Assembly: GCA_046714215.1 (NCBI GenBank)
Contig: JBKKBM010000243.1
Coordinates: 1-7,694, forward strand
Direction of reading: 5' to 3'
Source of the DNA: DATLCI01 sp046714215
GTDB lineage: Bacteria; Acidobacteriota; Terriglobia; Terriglobales; Acidobacteriaceae
DNA length: 7,694 nucleotides
Below, piece after piece: positions 6,364-7,694 of the stretch; within the stretch, counting starts at the first letter, position 1; each line of letters begins with the position of its first letter. The notes beneath the pieces were generated by a model that saw nothing but the letters and a program-made list of their open reading frames with translations, searched no databases and was not told the DNA's origin. The translations under genes and the position numbers were made by a program.

Positions 6364-6371
6364 ACCTCCTT
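6364..6371 (-). promoter_or_regulatory. Perfect Shine-Dalgarno of the small helical protein
   Basis: On the minus strand AAGGAGGT is complementary to the 16S rRNA tail over all eight bases and is five bases from ATG 6358. It decides the start and suggests efficient translation. Confidence 0.9.
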
Positions 6372-6385
6372 ACACTGATCGCCAG

Positions 6386-6391
6386 ATTGTA
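6386..6391 (-). promoter_or_regulatory. Putative -10 element for the small helical protein gene
   Basis: On the minus strand TACAAT is a good -10 match and would start transcription near 6379, leaving a leader of about 20 bases that holds just the Shine-Dalgarno. No recognisable -35 is present; the expected position (about 6409-6414) abuts the mdh terminator hairpin. The alternative is readthrough from mdh. Confidence 0.35.
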
Positions 6392-6414
6392 CGCCGGAAT
6401 CCAGAGGCACGTAT

Positions 6415-6442
6415 AAAAGCCCGCCAATTTGGCGGGCTTTTT
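6415..6442. terminator. Strong bidirectional intrinsic terminator after mdh
   Basis: AGCCCGCC (6418-6425), loop AATTT, and GGCGGGCT (6431-6438) form a perfect 8-bp GC-rich stem that A/T pairs can extend on both sides. A T-run follows on the plus strand (6438-6442) and on the minus strand (complement of AAAA 6415-6418). Its main role is to end the icd-mdh transcript, 19 bases past the mdh stop. It could equally stop plus-strand readthrough from the cyclophilin operon. Confidence 0.92.
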
Positions 6443-6461
6443 CCATTTACGCAAAACTCCC

Positions 6462-7388
6462 CTACACCCCGATGACCTTGCACAGCTCCTTAACCGACTC
6501 TGCGCTCTTGTTCAGTGCGGCTTGTTCGTCGGCCGTGAGCTTGATCTGGATGATCTCTTCCAACCCTTTTGCTCCCAGCTTGCAGGGCACGCCCACGAAG
6601 TATCCGGAGACTCCGTATTCGCCTTCGAGATACGCGGCGCACGGCAGGATCTTCTTCTTGTCTTTGAGAATCGCTTCCACCATCTCCGTGGCTGCGGCCG
6701 ACGGCGCATAGTAGGCGCTGCCCGTCTTCAGATACTTCACGATCTCCGCGCCGCCGTTTGCCGTGCGCTCAACCAACTGTTTCAGGCGGTCCGGCGCGAT
6801 CAACTCGGTGATGGGAATCCCGGCGACGGTCGAATAGCGCGGCAGCGGCACCATGGTGTCGCCGTGTCCGCCGAGCACGAATGCGGTCACATTCTCCACG
6901 CTGACCTTAAGCTCTTCGGCGATGAACGTGCGAAAACGCGCCGAATCCAGCACGCCGGCCATGCCCAGCACGCGATGCTTGGGGAACTTGCTGATCTTGT
7001 AGGCCGCTTGCGCCATCGCGTCCAGCGGATTCGAGACCACGATGATGATGCAATCGGGCGAATGGGCCACCACTTTGCCCACCACGTCCTGCATGATCTT
7101 GTAGTTGGTGTTGAGCAGGTCGTCGCGGCTCATGCCCGGTTTGCGCGGGATGCCGGCCGTGATCACCACGATGTCGGAATTAGCCGTGTCGGCATAATCG
7201 TTGGTGCCGCTCACGTGCGAATCGCGCTTCTCGATCGGCATCGACTGCAGCAGGTCGAGAGCCTTGCCCTGGGGCACGCCTTCCACAATGTCGATCAGCA
7301 CTACGTCGGCCAGTTCCTTGGAGGCGATCCAATGGGCGGCCGTCGCGCCCACGTTGCCCGAGCCTACGATCGATACTTTTTTTCGCAT
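6462..7388 (-). CDS. mdh: Malate dehydrogenase, LDH-like type
   Basis: This cytoplasmic enzyme interconverts malate and oxaloacetate with NAD in the TCA cycle. The 308-residue product is of usual length for the LDH-like (Bacillus/Chloroflexus) group. The N-terminal Rossmann fold has GSGNVG (9-14) and D33 at the end of the second strand (VVLIDI), which favours NAD over NADP. The substrate loop is GIPRKPGMSRDDL with R82 at the position where lactate dehydrogenases have Gln, marking malate specificity, and with R88. N120 (VSNPLD), D148 and R151 (GVLDSARFR) and the catalytic H175 (LGGHGD) complete the site. Nothing is missing. The start ATG 7386-7388 is preceded by AGGAGA. It lies 32 bases downstream of icd on the same strand and most likely shares its transcript, which ends at the hairpin just beyond the stop. 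Confidence 0.97.
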   Translation of the reverse strand: MRKKVSIVGSGNVGATAAHWIASKELADVVLIDIVEGVPQGKALDLLQSMPIEKRDSHVSGTNDYADTANSDIVVITAGIPRKPGMSRDDLLNTNYKIMQDVVGKVVAHSPDCIIIVVSNPLDAMAQAAYKISKFPKHRVLGMAGVLDSARFRTFIAEELKVSVENVTAFVLGGHGDTMVPLPRYSTVAGIPITELIAPDRLKQLVERTANGGAEIVKYLKTGSAYYAPSAAATEMVEAILKDKKKILPCAAYLEGEYGVSGYFVGVPCKLGAKGLEEIIQIKLTADEQAALNKSAESVKELCKVIGV

Positions 7389-7398
7389 GTCTCTCGTC

Positions 7399-7404
7399 TC
7401 TCCT
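7399..7404 (-). promoter_or_regulatory. Ribosome binding site of mdh
   Basis: AGGAGA on the minus strand is ten bases from ATG 7388; a weaker GAGAGAC run lies closer. Both are in the 32-base icd-mdh gap. Confidence 0.55.
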
Positions 7405-7420
7405 GAATGATTACTGGAAA

Positions 7421-7694
7421 TTATCTAGCCAACGCCGCCTGCACTCCATCCATGTTCTTGATCATGTAGTCGGCAAACTCGCTGGTCTTCACCTTCTTGG
7501 CGCCTTCCATCTGCCGCTCAAAATCGTAGGTCACCGTCTTCTGCAGGATGGTCTCCTCCATGGCGCGCTCGATCAGGCCCGCCGCCTCGTTCCATCCCAG
7601 AAACTCTAGCAGCATCACGCCCGACAAGATCACCGATCCCGGATTCACCTGGTCTTTGTCCGCATACTTCGGAGCCGTGCCATGGGTGGCTTCA
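7421..7694 (-). CDS. icd: NADP-type isocitrate dehydrogenase, C-terminal part only (runs off right edge)
   Basis: This enzyme decarboxylates isocitrate to 2-oxoglutarate with reduction of a nicotinamide coenzyme in the TCA cycle. Only the last 90 residues are inside the window, beginning EATHGTAPKYADKDQVNPGS and ending at TAA 7421-7423. The segment aligns without gaps to the E. coli homodimeric enzyme. The residues matching H339, K344, Y345, V351, Y391 and R395, which bind the coenzyme 2'-phosphate region and set NADP preference, are all present (H4, K9, Y10, V16, Y56 and R60 of this fragment). TVTYDFERQMEGAKKVKTSE is a near match to the E. coli C-terminal helix region. It ends about nine residues later than E. 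coli Icd. It is upstream of mdh in transcription, forming an icd-mdh unit as in many bacteria. Confidence 0.96.
   Translation of the reverse strand, partial: EATHGTAPKYADKDQVNPGSVILSGVMLLEFLGWNEAAGLIERAMEETILQKTVTYDFERQMEGAKKVKTSEFADYMIKNMDGVQAALAR

Noticed and set aside
6359..6454. N-terminal extension of the small helical protein from ATG 6454
   Set aside because: The extension would translate the terminator hairpin and the Shine-Dalgarno region; ATG 6358 has a perfect Shine-Dalgarno at ideal spacing.
6429..7406. A 325-codon plus-strand open frame running through all of mdh
   Set aside because: It is exactly antisense to a gene with every malate dehydrogenase motif. Its translation is His/Arg/Asp-rich and low in recognisable motifs, and it would begin inside the terminator region without a Shine-Dalgarno. 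It is explained by GC-rich codon use.

Overview
The window reads as a stretch of ordinary, GC-rich bacterial chromosome. I infer a member of the Acidobacteriota (Terriglobia/Koribacter-like). The reasons are a B-type (Bacillus/Wolinella-like) succinate dehydrogenase, an LDH-like malate dehydrogenase beside an NADP-type isocitrate dehydrogenase, a secreted protein resembling the DUF5715 family that I associate with Acidobacteria, and an intergenic double palindrome of a kind I associate with such genomes. This assignment rests on family resemblance by eye, not on a search.

Plus strand, left to right: the 3' part of sdhA (open at the left edge) and complete sdhB form one transcription unit with an 18-base gap. 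Next is a secreted DUF5715-like protein with an M15 (VanY-like) zinc site, then an exported M19 dipeptidase with all expected zinc ligands. After an intergenic REP-like double hairpin comes a pair of cyclophilin-type peptidylprolyl isomerases, 21 bases apart. The first is exported and has Ala/Lys/Pro-rich tails at both ends; the second is a short cytoplasmic form.

Minus strand, read from the right edge leftwards: the C-terminal part of icd (open at the right edge), then mdh 32 bases downstream, then a strong bidirectional intrinsic terminator. After that comes a small helical protein with a perfect Shine-Dalgarno, possibly an RsbR-type N-terminal sensor domain standing alone. It converges tail to tail on the second cyclophilin with only 3 bases between the stop codons.

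Functionally, two TCA-cycle units (sdhAB and icd-mdh) flank a block of envelope and protein-quality genes (putative cell-wall peptidase fold, dipeptidase, prolyl isomerases). Nothing in the window is a clear mobile element, CRISPR array, defence island, phage segment or RNA gene. I found no convincing new multi-gene system. The items most worth a second look are the M15-like protein without the usual acidic residue, the double palindrome, the two-tailed cyclophilin and its active-site difference from its neighbour, and the stand-alone sensor-like protein.
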